A stretch of DNA of 64,000 nt, taken from contig NZ_JAUSYV010000001.1 in assembly GCF_030817055.1 (NCBI RefSeq), positions 3,992,001-4,056,000 on the forward strand, in the 5' to 3' direction. Of the stretch, positions 32,358 through 41,179 are shown in pieces. The notes under the pieces are model-generated. The model had not been told where the DNA came from, ran no database searches, and saw only the letters and a program-made list of their open reading frames with translations. The stretch's first letter is position 1; every line of letters begins with the position of its first letter. Made by a program: the position numbers and the translations under genes. Origin of the DNA: Bacillus sp. V2I10 (GTDB lineage Bacteria > Bacillota > Bacilli > Bacillales > Bacillaceae).

Positions 32358-32800
32358 GCGGTATCTTCCTCTCTTTTGGGTTTGAATGTAATACGTTCTA
32401 TCGGCCAAAAGGTTTCATGAACGAAATAGTTTACTAGTTTTAGTATATCGCATTTCTCCGCAGGATATGAAAATCTTCTTCGCTAACACTAAAAACAGAA
32501 ATGAAGAATGAGAATCAGAAGTATGAATCTTTTTCTTTGTTATTCTTTTTAAATTCTTTATATATTCTCTTTCTATATCTGAGGCGATTTTTCTGCTTCA
32601 TTCACCACTTTGATGCCCTTTTTTCTACCGTGAGGCACTTTTTCTGCTTCATTCACCCGCTTTGATGCACTTTTTTCTAGCCTGAGGCACTTGCTTCATT
32701 CACCCGCTTTGATTCACTTTTTTCTAACCTGAGGCGATTTTTCTGCATAGCCATTTGATTACAGCAAGCAACAAAAAAACCGCCATACAGCGGTCTCCAT
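32358..32800. other. Gap with a 51-bp tandem repeat
   Basis: No gene found. Holds the promoter region of the Bax-inhibitor-like gene near 32430-32450 and the repeat array at 32581-32747. Confidence 0.6.
32581..32747. repeat. 3.3 tandem copies of a 47-52 bp unit
   Basis: Units start at 32581, 32632, 32684 and 32731 with GAGGC. The core words GAGGC-ATTTTTCTGC, TTCATTCACCCGCTTTGAT and CACTTTTTTCTA recur, and copies differ mainly by small deletions (unit 3 lacks TTTTTC). Not coding. Confidence 0.85.
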
Positions 32801-33170
32801 CTAAACAGCTTTATTTTTAATGTAAACAAAGCTTCCTGTAAAAAAACAGACAAACCCGCAGGCAATGGAAAGATAGAAGGATATTTCCGTGATAAAGGAC
32901 CCTTCGTGCTGGAGCATCATTGCTAAAAATGGCTGTGCCCACGGATAGTATGGACCGATTTTTTCTGAGTTGATGATCATTATGTTTGGAAGTGTAAACA
33001 TCACATTGAGCGCCAATGGGGCAGCAAAACTAGTCCATGCCATGGATACCCACAGAAATAGAGCGGCAAGAGGCAGGGCAGCCCGAAAACCGCCTGTCAG
33101 CAGTTTGATAAAAATGTCGGCTTGGAAAGGATCCCCCTTTTGCGATCTTGTAATGACAGCCCCGATGTAT
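32801..33170 (-). pseudogene. C-terminal remnant of an ABC-2 type permease
   Basis: From about 33168 the minus strand reads SQKGDPFQADIFIKLLTGGF, AALPLAALFLWVSMAWTS, then LNVMFTLPNIMIINS and two more membrane segments, ending in NKAV at 32801. This is the last third of a bacitracin/lantibiotic-immunity-like export permease. Its 5' part is missing and it is joined directly to a response regulator fragment, so it is a deletion remnant. Confidence 0.7.
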
Positions 33171-33257
33171 CCATTCCACGTAATATCCTTTTTGCAGAAG
33201 CTCTTTTTTCACCCAGCTGCCGATTTCCAGATCATCTTCTATGTATAAAATATTCAA
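33168..33257 (-). pseudogene. N-terminal remnant of an OmpR-type response regulator
   Basis: Begins MNILYIEDDLEIGSWVKKEL and reads on to YYVEWIHRG, the first 30 or so residues of a receiver domain with its acidic pair. At about 33168 it passes into permease sequence in another frame. The regulator body, any kinase and the start of the transporter were lost in one deletion. Confidence 0.75.
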
Positions 33258-33303
33258 GTTGCTTTCATCTCCTCACCATTAATGTTACAAAATATGGATG
33301 ATC

Positions 33304-33333
33304 TTGAAAAGGGAGAATAAAAATTTATATACT
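33304..33333 (+). promoter_or_regulatory. SigA-type promoter candidate
   Basis: TTGAAA (33304-33309), 18-bp spacer, TATACT (33328-33333), about 100 bp before the homospermidine-synthase-like gene. A second TATAAT at 33347-33352 lacks a good -35. Confidence 0.45.
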
Positions 33334-33433
33334 TGTAGAAAAATAGTATAATTTGTCGTATTTTTGTGTGTTCTATCTATACAGGAATCATTTTCCGACA
33401 TATCCTGTTAAAAAGATTGCCTGAGGTGAAGAA

Positions 33434-34693
33434 ATGCAACACACAATTATCACTCTGCTTGGAAGTGCAGGCGGCGTCGCCCGTTCTGTTCTCTCAATCT
33501 TTAATAAGTCAGTAAATGATTTAAACGACCCCATTCATCCCTTCCTGAAAAACGCCGTCCTTCATTTAATCGATCATCAGCAAAAAGAATTCGATTATTA
33601 TCACACCTTCTTTCCCAACTTGAAAGATTTACTTGTTCTCCATGAATTTGATTTAAAAGATACCGCTCAATTTACAGATCACCTAATCCAGACAAAGACC
33701 AGGATTGTCGTAGATGTTTCATGGGCCGATACCGCAGAAATGCTCAAGTGCTGTGATCTTGAAGGCGTAAGCTATATCAATACAGCTCTTGAAAATACAA
33801 TGATTGATGAAAACGAAGACGAATTCGCAGGATTTCCTTTAATTGAGAGGCTGCGCAGGTTTGAAGAAGATAAACAATCGATAACAAATACGAAAGCCAT
33901 CATCGGATCCGGCATGAATCCGGGCGTTGTTCAGTGGATGGCCCTTGAGCTTATGAAAATCCGTCCGGACCAGACTCCCCTTGCCTGCTATATTGTGGAG
34001 CATGATTCTTCGTTTTTCAAAAATAAACAGAATGCGGAAAAAGACACTATTTATACAACATGGTCGCCTGAATGTTTTCTTGATGAGGCGATTTCAAGCT
34101 ACCCGATGTTTATGAAGAATAAAGCGCCGCTTTTTTTATATGAAAATGTGTATGATCTGGAATTTCAGGTGACACTCGGGAAGAAACAATTTAATGGATG
34201 TCTGATGCCTCACGAAGAAGTGTACACGCTCTGCCGGATGTATGATATGGAAGGCGGTTTTTTCTATAAAATCAATGATCATACGACAGATTTGATCCGT
34301 TCTAACCTTTACCGCTCCAATGACTTGTGGAATTTTGAAATGAAGGTGCTTGATCCGCTTGAGGGAGAGCTTGAAGGCGAAGATTTAGTGGGAGTCCTGC
34401 TTGTCTATGAAAACGAAGAGCTTTATATGTATAACGTGCTCGATAATGAATCAGTCTTTGCAGAATTCCAAACAAACGCCACATACTTTCAAGTAGCCTG
34501 CGGAATCTATGCCGGCCTTTCTGTATTGCTTAAGGATCAGCTTGCAAATGGCGTTTACTATGTGGATGAATTGCTGCAGAACACAAAAAATCAATACGGA
34601 GTCTATCTCGCTTATTATATGACTGAGTTCGTTTCAGGTAAAAATAAGAGCACAGATGGCCTGCTGCTTCAGCGGATGAAAAGTCTGAGATAG
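33434..34693 (+). CDS. Saccharopine dehydrogenase/homospermidine synthase-like protein
   Basis: 419 residues. The N-terminus has a Rossmann-type strand-turn (HTIITLLGSAGGVARSVLS), later VVDVSWADTAEMLKCC and YINTALENT, and then AIIGSGMNPGVVQWMALELM, a pattern shared with bacterial homospermidine synthases and related saccharopine-dehydrogenase-fold enzymes. It might join or modify polyamines or amino acids using NAD(P). GAGGTGA precedes ATG 33434. It is monocistronic with its own promoter and terminator; no polyamine gene is adjacent. The function is a family-level guess. Confidence 0.7.
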   Translation: MQHTIITLLGSAGGVARSVLSIFNKSVNDLNDPIHPFLKNAVLHLIDHQQKEFDYYHTFFPNLKDLLVLHEFDLKDTAQFTDHLIQTKTRIVVDVSWADTAEMLKCCDLEGVSYINTALENTMIDENEDEFAGFPLIERLRRFEEDKQSITNTKAIIGSGMNPGVVQWMALELMKIRPDQTPLACYIVEHDSSFFKNKQNAEKDTIYTTWSPECFLDEAISSYPMFMKNKAPLFLYENVYDLEFQVTLGKKQFNGCLMPHEEVYTLCRMYDMEGGFFYKINDHTTDLIRSNLYRSNDLWNFEMKVLDPLEGELEGEDLVGVLLVYENEELYMYNVLDNESVFAEFQTNATYFQVACGIYAGLSVLLKDQLANGVYYVDELLQNTKNQYGVYLAYYMTEFVSGKNKSTDGLLLQRMKSLR

Positions 34694-34694
34694 C

Positions 34695-34728
34695 AAAAAA
34701 ACCGGTCTAAGAAAACCGGTTTTTTTGC
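34695..34728. terminator. Bidirectional terminator
   Basis: AAAAAACCGGT with ACCGGTTTTTT between convergent genes, T run of seven. Confidence 0.85.
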
Positions 34729-35862
34729 TCATCTTTTTATATTTAAAACCTTTCCAAGATTATACATTAGATTCTCCACATAAAGAGGGCCTCTTTGCAG
34801 CGCCTCTTCCAATGATACAATTTCCGGCACGATGGAGAACACCGAACCGATTCCCTCTTCATGCACTTTTTCATAGCCATCCCCGATCGATCCGGCAATG
34901 GCAATGACAGGAATATTCAGCTTCTTGGCTGTTTTAGATACTCCGACAGGCGTTTTGCCGTGAATGGTTTGTCCGTCAATTCTGCCTTCGCCTGTTATGA
35001 CGAGATCAGCTTCCGCCATATGCTGCGCAAGCTTTACAGTTTCAACGACAATATCGACACCGCGTTTTAGATTGGCATTCAAAAAGGCAAGCAGTCCCGC
35101 TCCCAGTCCTCCTGCTGCACCCGATCCTTCTATTTTTTCAACATCCATTCCTGTCTCTTTAAGAATGAGAGAGGCATAATGTGAGAGATTTCGGTCTAAT
35201 ACGGCAACTGTTTCATCTGTTGCTCCTTTTTGCGGACCAAATATGGCAGAAGCACCAGACGGGCCTGTCAATGGGTTATCAACATCACAGGCAACATCTA
35301 TGGTTACACCTGTTAATTCTTTCATCATTTTAGAAGCATCAATCTTTGCAAGCTTTGATAAAGCACCGCCGCCATACGATAATTCTGCCCCCTCTGAATC
35401 AAGGAATTTCACTCCGAGTGCCTGAGCCATACCCACGCCGCCATCATTCGTTGCACTTCCGCCAATTCCGATGATTAAATGCTTTGCACCTTTTTGCAAA
35501 GCATCTTTTATTAGCTCTCCAGTCCCGGCTGTTGTCGTCATTAATGGATTTCTTCTTTCGTGTGGGACTAGATGAAGCCCTGAAGCGGACGCCATTTCAA
35601 TGACAGCAGTCAACTGATCTCCAAGCCAACCATATTCAGCTTCTACAGGAAGCCCTAATGGACCTGTTACAGTCAAAGAAGTAAACGTTCCATTTGTAGC
35701 ATCGACCAATGCCTGCACCGTTCCTTCTCCGCCGTCAGCCATAGGAATTTTCACCGTCTGAACTTCAGGAAGTGAACGTCTTAACCCGCGTTCTACTGCT
35801 TCGCAAACCTCAAGCGCCGTCATGCTTTCTTTAAATGAATCCGGTGCTATAACAATCTTCAA
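34729..35862 (-). CDS. glxK: Glycerate kinase
   Basis: 377-residue GlxK/GarK-type kinase that phosphorylates glycerate with ATP. Family marks are MKIVIAPDSFKESMTA at the start, PMADGGEGTVQAL, IGIGGSATNDGGVGMAQALG and GEGRIDGQTIHGKTPVGV. It lies 12 bp behind the GntP-type permease and they form an operon with cdaR upstream, so imported glycerate would enter glycolysis as phosphoglycerate. Full length and intact. Confidence 0.94.
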   Translation of the reverse strand: MKIVIAPDSFKESMTALEVCEAVERGLRRSLPEVQTVKIPMADGGEGTVQALVDATNGTFTSLTVTGPLGLPVEAEYGWLGDQLTAVIEMASASGLHLVPHERRNPLMTTTAGTGELIKDALQKGAKHLIIGIGGSATNDGGVGMAQALGVKFLDSEGAELSYGGGALSKLAKIDASKMMKELTGVTIDVACDVDNPLTGPSGASAIFGPQKGATDETVAVLDRNLSHYASLILKETGMDVEKIEGSGAAGGLGAGLLAFLNANLKRGVDIVVETVKLAQHMAEADLVITGEGRIDGQTIHGKTPVGVSKTAKKLNIPVIAIAGSIGDGYEKVHEEGIGSVFSIVPEIVSLEEALQRGPLYVENLMYNLGKVLNIKR

Positions 35863-35874
35863 ATCTCTCAGCTC

Positions 35875-37143
35875 CTATCCTAACAGTTTAAATACGCCAA
35901 ATATTAAAGTAGAGATTACCGCAAGCGTGAATCCGACCAGAGATTCATAGGGGATCAGCTTCATTCTTTCTTTCATCCCCATAAAAACACTGCCTCCTGT
36001 TGCATGAAAGAAGCTTCCGTGAGGGAGATGGTCAAGTACAGTAGCACCCGCATGGACCATGGCTGCTCCTGCTAGTCCGGAGATGCCGATTTCCATAATA
36101 GCCGGTGAAAAGACACTGCTAGCTACCGCTGTACCCGCTGTTGTCGAGGCAGTTGCCATCGACATTAACATACCTGATGCCGGAGCAAGAATATATGCTG
36201 GCAAGCCAGATGCATTCAGACATGATACAATGACATCCTTCAGACCTGAATTCGCAATAATTCCGGCAAGAGTCCCTGTTCCGATGAGCATGATTGCAAC
36301 ACCAGACATTTTCAAAAGGCCAGACGCTGCAAAATCTGTCAATCGGAGGATGTTTTTTGTCGCAATTGCTCCGATGATACCGCCAAGAGGCAAAGCAATA
36401 ATAGGATCGATGGCAACGTCAAATACCGGTCTGAGTGAAAGCAAGAGGATAGCCGCTGCTGGTCCGCTGATTGCTGCTGCAAACGAAGGCAGATTGGCTC
36501 CATCTTGAGCAGTAATTTCTTCTGCTTTCACCTGTTCACCTTTTAAAACCATTCTTTTAGCCAGAATATATGTCACTAAGACTCCAAAGACTGCAGGAAT
36601 CAAACCTGCTGCCATCACGGATGTAAGCGGCACGTCAAATGCATCTGCTGCCGCAATCGTATTTGGATTAGGCGACATGATGTTTCCCGCCTTCCCTCCT
36701 CCGATCATCGCAAGCAAAATAGCAGGCTTTGAAAGCTTTGCTCTTTTTGCAATGGCAAGTGCGATTGGCGCAACCGTAATAACCGCTACATCAATAAAAA
36801 CACCAACCATTGTTAAAAGCATTGTCGCAATAACAAGTGCAAGCAGTGAGCGCTTCTCGCCTATTTTCTTAATGATTGTATCTGCTATCACTGAAGCAGA
36901 ACCTGATTCAATCAGCACTCCTGCAAGAACACCTGCTGCTAAAATTCTAAGAACAGCCGGTGTGATATCCTTTGCGCCTGTGATCATCAATTCAATGGTC
37001 TCCGTCAGATTGACTCCGCCAATCAGGCCCCCTGCAAGCGCCCCTGCCATCATGCCGTATGCTGGAGGAACTTTCTTTAAGATGAGGAAGATGGCAACAA
37101 TCAATGCGCACACCGCTCCGAAAGCGCTTACTTGAATATCCAA
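35875..37143 (-). CDS. GntP-family permease, probably for glycerate
   Basis: 422 residues, about 12 membrane helices. Typical segments are AGVLIESGSASVIADTIIKK, GGGKAGNIMSPNPNTIAAAD and HAGATVLDHLPHGSFFHATG. GntP proteins carry gluconate and similar sugar acids with protons; the adjoining glycerate kinase points to glycerate. The start is TTG 37141-37143 after AAGGGGG. A cre-like site and a palindrome lie in the 124 bp before it, so it may have its own control apart from read-through from cdaR. Confidence 0.9.
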   Translation of the reverse strand: MDIQVSAFGAVCALIVAIFLILKKVPPAYGMMAGALAGGLIGGVNLTETIELMITGAKDITPAVLRILAAGVLAGVLIESGSASVIADTIIKKIGEKRSLLALVIATMLLTMVGVFIDVAVITVAPIALAIAKRAKLSKPAILLAMIGGGKAGNIMSPNPNTIAAADAFDVPLTSVMAAGLIPAVFGVLVTYILAKRMVLKGEQVKAEEITAQDGANLPSFAAAISGPAAAILLLSLRPVFDVAIDPIIALPLGGIIGAIATKNILRLTDFAASGLLKMSGVAIMLIGTGTLAGIIANSGLKDVIVSCLNASGLPAYILAPASGMLMSMATASTTAGTAVASSVFSPAIMEIGISGLAGAAMVHAGATVLDHLPHGSFFHATGGSVFMGMKERMKLIPYESLVGFTLAVISTLIFGVFKLLG

Positions 37144-37181
37144 TTTGTTTTCCCCCTTATAAGTGGTTCTAATGCTTTAAT

Positions 37182-37195
37182 TGTAACCGCTTACC
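37182..37195. promoter_or_regulatory. cre site candidate before the permease
   Basis: TGTAACCGCTTACC matches TGWAANCGNTNWCA at 13 of 14 positions, about 40 bp upstream of the permease start. Confidence 0.6.
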
Positions 37196-37250
37196 GCAAG
37201 AGGAATCATTGTCCAAACTGACAAAAAAAGAAAGCAATCACCGGACCCAC

Positions 37251-37266
37251 TTGTGCGAATGCACAA
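37251..37266. promoter_or_regulatory. Palindrome between cdaR and the permease
   Basis: TTGTGC-GAAT-GCACAA, perfect six-base arms immediately after the cdaR stop. It may be a CdaR operator for the permease-kinase unit; no T run supports a terminator. Confidence 0.5.
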
Positions 37267-37267
37267 C

Positions 37268-38368
37268 TTAAGTGACCAGCATTGCCGCATAAAGGGTCAT
37301 TAAATCCAGCGTTTTCCGCGGATTATAAGAGGTTATCTCCTCTATTTTATCTAGTCGGTACCTGAGTGTATTTCTGTGGATAAAAAGCTTCTCAGCTGTT
37401 TTATTCATGTCCCCGTCAAACTGAATGAAAGCTCTTAAGGTATGCAGCAGTTCTCCGTTTCGGTCTGACTGCTGAAAAATATCCATAGTATGTTTAAACA
37501 GCTCATGCTTTTTTTCATCTTTCTTATCTCGGAGCAAAACGGATAGTGCCCAGTCCGTATATTTATAGAAAAAATCCACGGCAGAATGTTTTTTTGCTGC
37601 ATCCAAGGTTTCTTTTGCGCTCTCATAAGACATGGATACACCATAAAATCCGTCATATTGATAACCGAGGGCACCGTAAATGCCAAGGTCCATACTTTTC
37701 AGCATCTCATTCATTTCTTCCGGGAAAACAGATTGTTGCAGGGTTTTGCTTTCTTTTAACCATATAATTTCAGCAGCCGAAGTCGATACGATTAAATCAT
37801 TCGTGCCTGATTTTTGCTCCAATTCTCTCATAAAAAGCTGTCTTTGCTTTAGAGAGATTTGTTCGGGAAGGTGAAAAAGAACAGCCTGCCGTTCAACAAA
37901 GAGGTTTAGATTCAACCGTTCTGCCCGTTCCGTAAACTCGTTTGTTTGCTGCTTTTCTCCTTTTAGGAGCTGAATCAGTGTTTCCTGCTTCAATGTTTCA
38001 TTCCAGCGCATCTGATCCGATAAATAGGCTTGTTCGATTGTGAGCTCAGCCGCCATTTTTACAAGTTCGCCAAACGGAGCCACAACTTCAGGATCTCCTG
38101 TTATGCCGATGACGCCGATTAATTCCTGATGAAAAAAGATCGGCAAATTGACTCCCTGCTTTGTTCTCGGATAAGTCCTGCTGTCCTTCTCAGTAAATAC
38201 TACTTTTTCACCTGTCTGCAGAACCTTCAGCGCTCCATGATGTTCATCCCCAAGCCTCGTTTGGTCACCTGAGCCTATTAAGATTCCATCCTTATCCATT
38301 ACATTGACGTTGTAGGGAATAATGGACATCGTTCTTGCTACAATTTCTTTTGCGAGTTTTTCATTCAT
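37268..38368 (-). CDS. cdaR: Sugar diacid/glycerate regulator, CdaR family
   Basis: 366 residues. N-terminal putative sugar-diacid recognition domain (about 1-135, starting MNEKLAKEIVARTMSIIPYN), a middle GGDEF-like degenerate domain, and a C-terminal PucR/CdaR helix-turn-helix (FIHRNTLRYRLDKIEEITSYNP). In B. subtilis a member of this family activates the gntP-type transporter and glycerate kinase genes. Same strand and directly upstream of those genes here. The start ATG 38366-38368 is used; no strong ribosome site but full domain begins there. Confidence 0.88.
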   Translation of the reverse strand: MNEKLAKEIVARTMSIIPYNVNVMDKDGILIGSGDQTRLGDEHHGALKVLQTGEKVVFTEKDSRTYPRTKQGVNLPIFFHQELIGVIGITGDPEVVAPFGELVKMAAELTIEQAYLSDQMRWNETLKQETLIQLLKGEKQQTNEFTERAERLNLNLFVERQAVLFHLPEQISLKQRQLFMRELEQKSGTNDLIVSTSAAEIIWLKESKTLQQSVFPEEMNEMLKSMDLGIYGALGYQYDGFYGVSMSYESAKETLDAAKKHSAVDFFYKYTDWALSVLLRDKKDEKKHELFKHTMDIFQQSDRNGELLHTLRAFIQFDGDMNKTAEKLFIHRNTLRYRLDKIEEITSYNPRKTLDLMTLYAAMLVT

Positions 38369-38448
38369 TCCCGGTTCACCTGCTGATCGTTTTCTTAAAT
38401 TCTATCATTGAAAAAAGAAATGACAATTATTCAATTTTTCCAAAAAGA

Positions 38449-38474
38449 TGAAACTTTCCGCCTATTAGATCGTA
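38449..38474 (+). promoter_or_regulatory. SigW promoter of yuaF-floT
   Basis: TGAAAC (38449-38454), exactly 16 bp, CGTA (38471-38474): the full SigW consensus. It is 64 bp before yuaF. The yuaF-yuaG operon of B. subtilis is SigW-dependent. Confidence 0.85.
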
Positions 38475-38537
38475 TAAGTAAGCAAGACCCAAATAAAGGA
38501 GGATTTTCCAAAAGAAATAAGATAGAGGGTGATAGAC

Positions 38538-39083
38538 ATGTTTGGTTATCCGATTGAGACGATTTATTTAATCGGACTAATCATTGCCGGAAGCTTGACC
38601 TTGCTGTTTGTGTGTTTTGGAGATGCAATAGAAGGCATCACCGGAGGAATACCGTTTTTAAGTCCGACGCTTGTCCTCGCATTTTTGACATTCTTTTTTG
38701 CATGCGGATTCATTCTTGAAATGACCGCTCTGTTTTCAGCGTTTCTTTCCGTATTCATTTCCATCTTCAGTTCAGTAATTTTAGTTACCCTGCTTCATAT
38801 CTTTGTACTAGTACCGCTATCCTCAGCGGAAGAATCCCTTTCATATCATGAATCCGATCTCAAGGGACGTGTAGGCCTTGTTATTACGTCCATTCCCGTG
38901 GATGGATTCGGGGAAGTGCTGCTCTCAAGCAGTGTCGGCTCTATTTCTAAAATTGCCGCAAGCTTTGATAACATCCCTATCCCAAGCGGAACAAAGATTT
39001 TAGTCATTGAAAGCAAAAACAGCGTCGTATCTGTCACATCGTATCAGCCATTTGAAGAAACACTAAAGGGGGACACACTATGA
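38538..39083 (+). CDS. yuaF: NfeD-like membrane protein YuaF
   Basis: 181 residues: three membrane helices (about 8-30, 45-70, 75-100), then an OB-fold domain of the NfeD type (GRVGLVITSIPVDGFGEVLL to GTKILVIESKNSVVSV). YuaF proteins work with the flotillin encoded behind them in membrane microdomains. ATG 38538 was preferred to the GTG at 38529, since AGAGGGTG would overlap that. Its stop overlaps the floT start (ATGA), and SigW drives both. Confidence 0.9.
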   Translation: MFGYPIETIYLIGLIIAGSLTLLFVCFGDAIEGITGGIPFLSPTLVLAFLTFFFACGFILEMTALFSAFLSVFISIFSSVILVTLLHIFVLVPLSSAEESLSYHESDLKGRVGLVITSIPVDGFGEVLLSSSVGSISKIAASFDNIPIPSGTKILVIESKNSVVSVTSYQPFEETLKGDTL

Positions 39084-40612
39084 CCATGCCAATCATTATT
39101 GTTTTAGGTATTGTCTTTTTTATTCTAATTGCTTTAATTGCGGTATTTGTGACGAAATACCGGACAGCAGGACCAGATGAAGCACTCATTGTAACAGGAA
39201 GCTATCTCGGAAGCAAAAACGTTCATACAGATGAAAACAGCAACAAAATCAAAATCGTCCGCGGCGGCGGAACGTTCGTATTGCCTGTCTTTCAGCAAGC
39301 AGAACCTTTGAGCCTGCTTTCAAGCAAGCTTGACGTTTCCACACCTGAGGTTTACACCGAGCAGGGTGTTCCCGTCATGGCAGATGGTACGGCGATTATT
39401 AAAATCGGGGGTTCCATCGGAGAGATTGCAACAGCTGCCGAACAATTTCTCGGGAAATCTAAAACAGACCGCGAGCAGGAAGCACGTGAGGTTTTAGAAG
39501 GCCACCTCCGTTCTATTCTCGGCTCGATGACTGTTGAGGAAATCTACAAAAACCGTGAAAAGTTTTCTCAGGAAGTACAGCGTGTTGCCTCACAGGATCT
39601 CGCGAAGATGGGTCTAGTCATCGTTTCATTTACCATTAAGGATGTCCGTGATAAAAATGGATACCTCGATTCTTTAGGAAAGCCGAGAATTGCACAAGTG
39701 AAGCGCGATGCTGACATTGCAACAGCTGAGGCAGAAAAAGAAACCCGCATTAAACGGGCAGAAGCAGCAAAAGAAGCGAAAAAATCAGAACTTGAACGTG
39801 CAACGGAAATTGCTGAAGCGGAGAAGCTTAATCAGCTTAAAATGGCTGAGTACCGCAGAGATCAGGATACGGCAAAAGCGAGTGCCGACCAGGCCTATGA
39901 CCTTGAAACCGCAAAAGCAAGGCAGCAAGTAACCGAGCAGGAAATGCAGGTTAAAATCATTGAGCGAGAGAAGCAAATTGAACTCGAAGAAAGAGAAATT
40001 CTGCGCCGCGAGCTTCAGTATGATTCAGAAGTAAAGAAAAAAGCAGACGCAGACCGATATTCCGTCGAGCAGGCTGCTGCTGCTGAAAAAGCAAAACAGC
40101 TTGCAGATGCCGATGCCAATCAATACCGGATTGAGGCACTCGCAAGGGCCGAAGCTGAACGAATCCGCATGGATGGATTAGCCAAAGCAGAAGCACAGCG
40201 CGCTCAGGGGGAAACAGAAGCTGAAATGATCCGCCTGAAAGGGATCGCTGAGGCTGTCGCCAAAGAAAAAATTGCAGAGGCCTTTGAGCAATACGGTCAG
40301 GCTGCGATTTTGGACATGATTGTGAAAATGCTGCCTGAATATGCGAAGCAAGTAGCAGCTCCGCTGTCCAATATAGATAAAATCACGGTCGTCGACACTG
40401 GGGGCAGCGGTGAAAACAGCAGTGCCAACAAAGTCACAAGTTATGCAACAAATCTGATGAGCTCCCTTCAGGAAAGCCTGAAAGCTTCCTCTGGCATTGA
40501 TATGAAAGAGCTGATTGAAAATTACTCAGGTAAAGGGAATATTAAACAAAGCATCGATCAGCTTGCCGTTAGTCAACAAAGAGAAATGGATAAAAAAGAT
40601 CAGACATTCTGA
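39080..40612 (+). CDS. floT: Flotillin FloT
   Basis: 510 residues, nearly the same as B. subtilis FloT. N-terminal membrane segment (about 3-26), SPFH/PHB domain (about 30-210), then a long Glu/Ala/Lys-rich coiled coil with many AEAE-type repeats (about 215-400), and a C-terminal tail needed for oligomer formation. Flotillins scaffold functional membrane microdomains and keep the membrane fluid. AAGGGGG seven bases before ATG 39080. A hairpin terminator follows. Confidence 0.96.
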   Translation: MTMPIIIVLGIVFFILIALIAVFVTKYRTAGPDEALIVTGSYLGSKNVHTDENSNKIKIVRGGGTFVLPVFQQAEPLSLLSSKLDVSTPEVYTEQGVPVMADGTAIIKIGGSIGEIATAAEQFLGKSKTDREQEAREVLEGHLRSILGSMTVEEIYKNREKFSQEVQRVASQDLAKMGLVIVSFTIKDVRDKNGYLDSLGKPRIAQVKRDADIATAEAEKETRIKRAEAAKEAKKSELERATEIAEAEKLNQLKMAEYRRDQDTAKASADQAYDLETAKARQQVTEQEMQVKIIEREKQIELEEREILRRELQYDSEVKKKADADRYSVEQAAAAEKAKQLADADANQYRIEALARAEAERIRMDGLAKAEAQRAQGETEAEMIRLKGIAEAVAKEKIAEAFEQYGQAAILDMIVKMLPEYAKQVAAPLSNIDKITVVDTGGSGENSSANKVTSYATNLMSSLQESLKASSGIDMKELIENYSGKGNIKQSIDQLAVSQQREMDKKDQTF

Positions 40613-40621
40613 CTAGATCTT

Positions 40622-40652
40622 AAACGCCTGGATGTTACCCAGGCGTTTTATT
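40622..40652 (+). terminator. Terminator of yuaF-floT
   Basis: AAACGCCTGG with CCAGGCGTTT, then TATTC. Confidence 0.85.
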
Positions 40653-40904
40653 CATTCAAAGTGAATGAAACTGTATTTTGACTATGAAGGTATATTTTTT
40701 GCATGTTGTCGGCAAAAAAAGATCGCATGCTGATTCAGCATGCGCAAGCAGGAAGAGGTGTCTTACAAACATGAGGCTTATGAGAAAAGCATCTTTCTCA
40801 TAAGGCATTCTATTCATCATTCTATTATTTCGCATGTGCGTTTTGTCCAAGCTGCGCACATTTTGTCAAAAATCAACAAGTGCCCTGATGGGTTTTATGT
40901 AAAA

Positions 40905-40934
40905 AGGAGCCGCTGATTTAACATCAGCTGCTCC
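40905..40934 (-). terminator. Terminator of the YjcZ-like gene
   Basis: GGAGC-GCTGA stem with TCAGC-GCTCC (one mismatch), TTTTT on the leftward strand. Confidence 0.75.
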
Positions 40935-40943
40935 CTGCTATTA

Positions 40944-41045
40944 TTAATAGCCGCCGTTACCGCCGAAGAATGAAGTTCCTACGATGATTAAAAGAATAAA
41001 TAATACGACAATTAGCGCGAAGCTATTGTTAAATCCACCAGACAT
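40944..41045 (-). CDS. YjcZ-family sporulation membrane peptide (33 aa)
   Basis: 33 residues: a Gly/Asn/Ser-rich start (MSGGFNNSF), one membrane helix (ALIVVLFILLIIVGTSFF) and a Gly-rich end (GGNGGY). This is the family of tiny hydrophobic peptides annotated as sporulation protein YjcZ. GGGAGGAAGAGC precedes ATG 41043-41045. A paralogous helix occurs in the 69-residue gene at 61542-61751. No membrane partner is encoded beside it. Confidence 0.85.
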   Translation of the reverse strand: MSGGFNNSFALIVVLFILLIIVGTSFFGGNGGY

Positions 41046-41137
41046 TGCTCTTCCTCCCTTTCATCTTTTAGTCACTTTCCTTATCAAAATATGTAGATTC
41101 CTTGGAATTGACCTAGGACAAGAGTGGAGTTTCATAA

Positions 41138-41173
41138 AAAACCCTCAAATGCCCTAAGTACATTTGAGGGTTT
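41138..41173 (-). terminator. Terminator of the first PepSY gene
   Basis: AAACCCTCAAATG with CATTTGAGGGTTT, perfect 13-bp stem. Confidence 0.85.
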
Positions 41174-41179
41174 ATGCTG

